Assembly: GCA_002724635.1 (NCBI GenBank)
Contig: PBPM01000101.1
Span: forward strand, 1 to 48,564
Length of the DNA stretch: 48,564 nt
Reading direction: 5' to 3'
Source of the DNA: Rhodospirillaceae bacterium
Lineage (GTDB): Bacteria > Pseudomonadota > Alphaproteobacteria > UBA6615
Under the pieces are notes generated by a model that had not been told where the DNA came from, did not search any database, and saw nothing but the letters and a program-made list of their open reading frames with translations. Numbering within the stretch: the stretch's first letter is position 1; each line of letters begins with the position of its first letter. Both the position numbers and the translations under genes were made by a program. Positions 47,742 through 48,564 of this stretch are shown here, one piece after another.

Positions 47742-48197
47742 TCAGATAGTGTAGTCAACACGGTCCGGCTCCTCGCTCTCGACACCCGCCTCCCGAGCGC
47801 GGTCGCAGAGGTCCTGAATTGTGATTTCCTGAAGCTGTTTCATATATTCATCGGCGATCTCGCGCCACAACGGCCGCACGATATCGATACCGAGCGGGGA
47901 GCCGTCCTCGGCCTCCGAAGGGTCGTCGCGAGCCTCCATTTCGAGGATCACTCGCACAATATCAGCCAGCGTGATGCGGCGGCGTTCGCGCGCTAAGCGG
48001 TAGCCACCCCGCGGGCCACGGACACCGGTCAGGACTCCGGCGCGCACCAGATTCTGCAGGACTTGCTCGAGATAGCGGCGTGGGATGCCCTGACGACGGG
48101 TAATCTCCCGGCTCTGCACCGGGGCTGGGCTAGCATGGTACGCGATATCGAGCACGGCCTCGATGGCAAACAGGGTCTTTCGTGACAATCGAAACAT
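47742..48197 (-). CDS. Rrf2 family regulator, CymR-like
   Basis: The 151 residues form an Rrf2 winged helix (SREITRRQGIPRRYLEQVLQNLVRAGVLTGVRGPRGGYRLAR). Unlike IscR, RirA and NsrR it lacks the three clustered cysteines for an Fe-S cluster, having only one Cys (DLCDRA). Cluster-free Rrf2 members such as CymR sense cysteine status through the CysK complex; adjacency to cysK fits that model, but this is an inference. It lies ten bases after dut in the same direction. Confidence 0.88.
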   Translation of the reverse strand: MFRLSRKTLFAIEAVLDIAYHASPAPVQSREITRRQGIPRRYLEQVLQNLVRAGVLTGVRGPRGGYRLARERRRITLADIVRVILEMEARDDPSEAEDGSPLGIDIVRPLWREIADEYMKQLQEITIQDLCDRAREAGVESEEPDRVDYTI

Positions 48198-48207
48198 GGC
48201 GTTGCCC

Positions 48208-48564
48208 TTACGCTTCTCGCCCGGTTCCGGTGGAGCCGAAGCCCCCCGCGCCCCGCGAGGTCTCGGACAGGCTGTCGGTCTCCTGCCAGCGCGCCTGAGT
48301 GACCGGCGCGATCACCAGTTGGGCGATTCGCATGCCCCGGTTGACCGTCAGCGGCTCGTCGCCATGGTTGATTAGGACGACGCCCACCTCGCCGCGATAA
48401 TCCGCATCGATGGTACCCGGCGTGTTGACCAGCGAGATGCCGTTGCGCAGCGCAAGACCCGAGCGCGGTCGCACCTGCGCCTCGTAGCCTTGGGGTAGAG
48501 CGATGGCGAGCCCGGTCGGGACGAGCGCGCGCTCCCCGGGGGCGATCACGAGATCGTTGGTAAC
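48208..48564 (-). CDS. dut: dUTP diphosphatase, 5' end outside the window
   Basis: This enzyme removes dUTP, preventing uracil in DNA and supplying dUMP. The frame is open to the right edge, so the N-terminus is missing; about 118 residues are visible. Motifs seen are the [27 protein letters not shown] catalytic region split into [10 protein letters not shown] and [18 protein letters not shown], and the C-terminal GGFGSTG loop that closes over the substrate. Confidence 0.95.
   Translation of the reverse strand, partial: VTNDLVIAPGERALVPTGLAIALPQGYEAQVRPRSGLALRNGISLVNTPGTIDADYRGEVGVVLINHGDEPLTVNRGMRIAQLVIAPVTQARWQETDSLSETSRGAGGFGSTGTGREA

Overview
The window is a GC-rich, gene-dense piece of core chromosome from an alphaproteobacterium. 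A Rhodospirillales-like lineage is my best guess, from gene order and protein style rather than any search. The evidence is a MucR/Ros-type regulator, an Irr regulator beside fabA-fabB-fabI, an olsB-olsA pair for ornithine lipids, the miaB-phoH-ybeY-corC-lnt-metK-trmB string, and the rimP-nusA-ylxR-infB-rbfA-truB-rpsO-pnp string. I see no phage, insertion sequence, CRISPR array, rRNA or tRNA.

Bases 1-9738 (+): the C-terminal part of mutS (cut by the window edge), an MFS exporter overlapping its end, glnD (nitrogen signalling), murJ (lipid II flippase), trpS and an Nfu-type Fe-S carrier. A probable remnant of a class III nucleotide cyclase lies antisense between trpS and nfu. Bases 9866-12621 hold three cell-envelope genes: a Bax-like glucosaminidase (+), a secreted polysaccharide deacetylase (-) and a VanX/DdpX-type D-Ala-D-Ala dipeptidase (-). 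Bases 12697-16793 (+) hold tsaB-rimI, mucR, a Fur-family gene and olsBA. Bases 16892-24292 (+) hold miaB to trmB, with several genes overlapping or starting at TTG.

Bases 24301-34230 (+) form the transcription and translation operon. It starts with a good sigma-70 promoter, then a leader carrying an intrinsic terminator before rimP (a likely attenuator), and ends with a strong terminator after pnp. Bases 34283-40701 (-) hold a three-subunit molybdenum hydroxylase of unknown substrate (FAD, 2Fe-2S and molybdopterin subunits), then fabA-fabB-fabI. Divergent from fabA is irr (+).

Bases 41464-44196 (+) form the least understood part: a rubredoxin-less rubrerythrin, a two-cluster Fe-S oxidoreductase and a DUF3501 protein. 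A palindrome resembling an Irr box lies just upstream of the rubrerythrin promoter. This looks like an iron- or peroxide-linked module whose biochemical job is not established. The right end holds an SH3-domain secreted protein (-), a 2-hydroxyacid dehydrogenase (+), and a minus-strand run dut-rrf2-cysK-moeB that links cysteine synthesis to sulfur-carrier activation. dut is cut by the right edge.

Most genes are well-known core genes. The parts most worth a second look are the irr/rubrerythrin/Fe-S/DUF3501 region, the rimP leader attenuator, the cyclase remnant and the orphan molybdenum hydroxylase.
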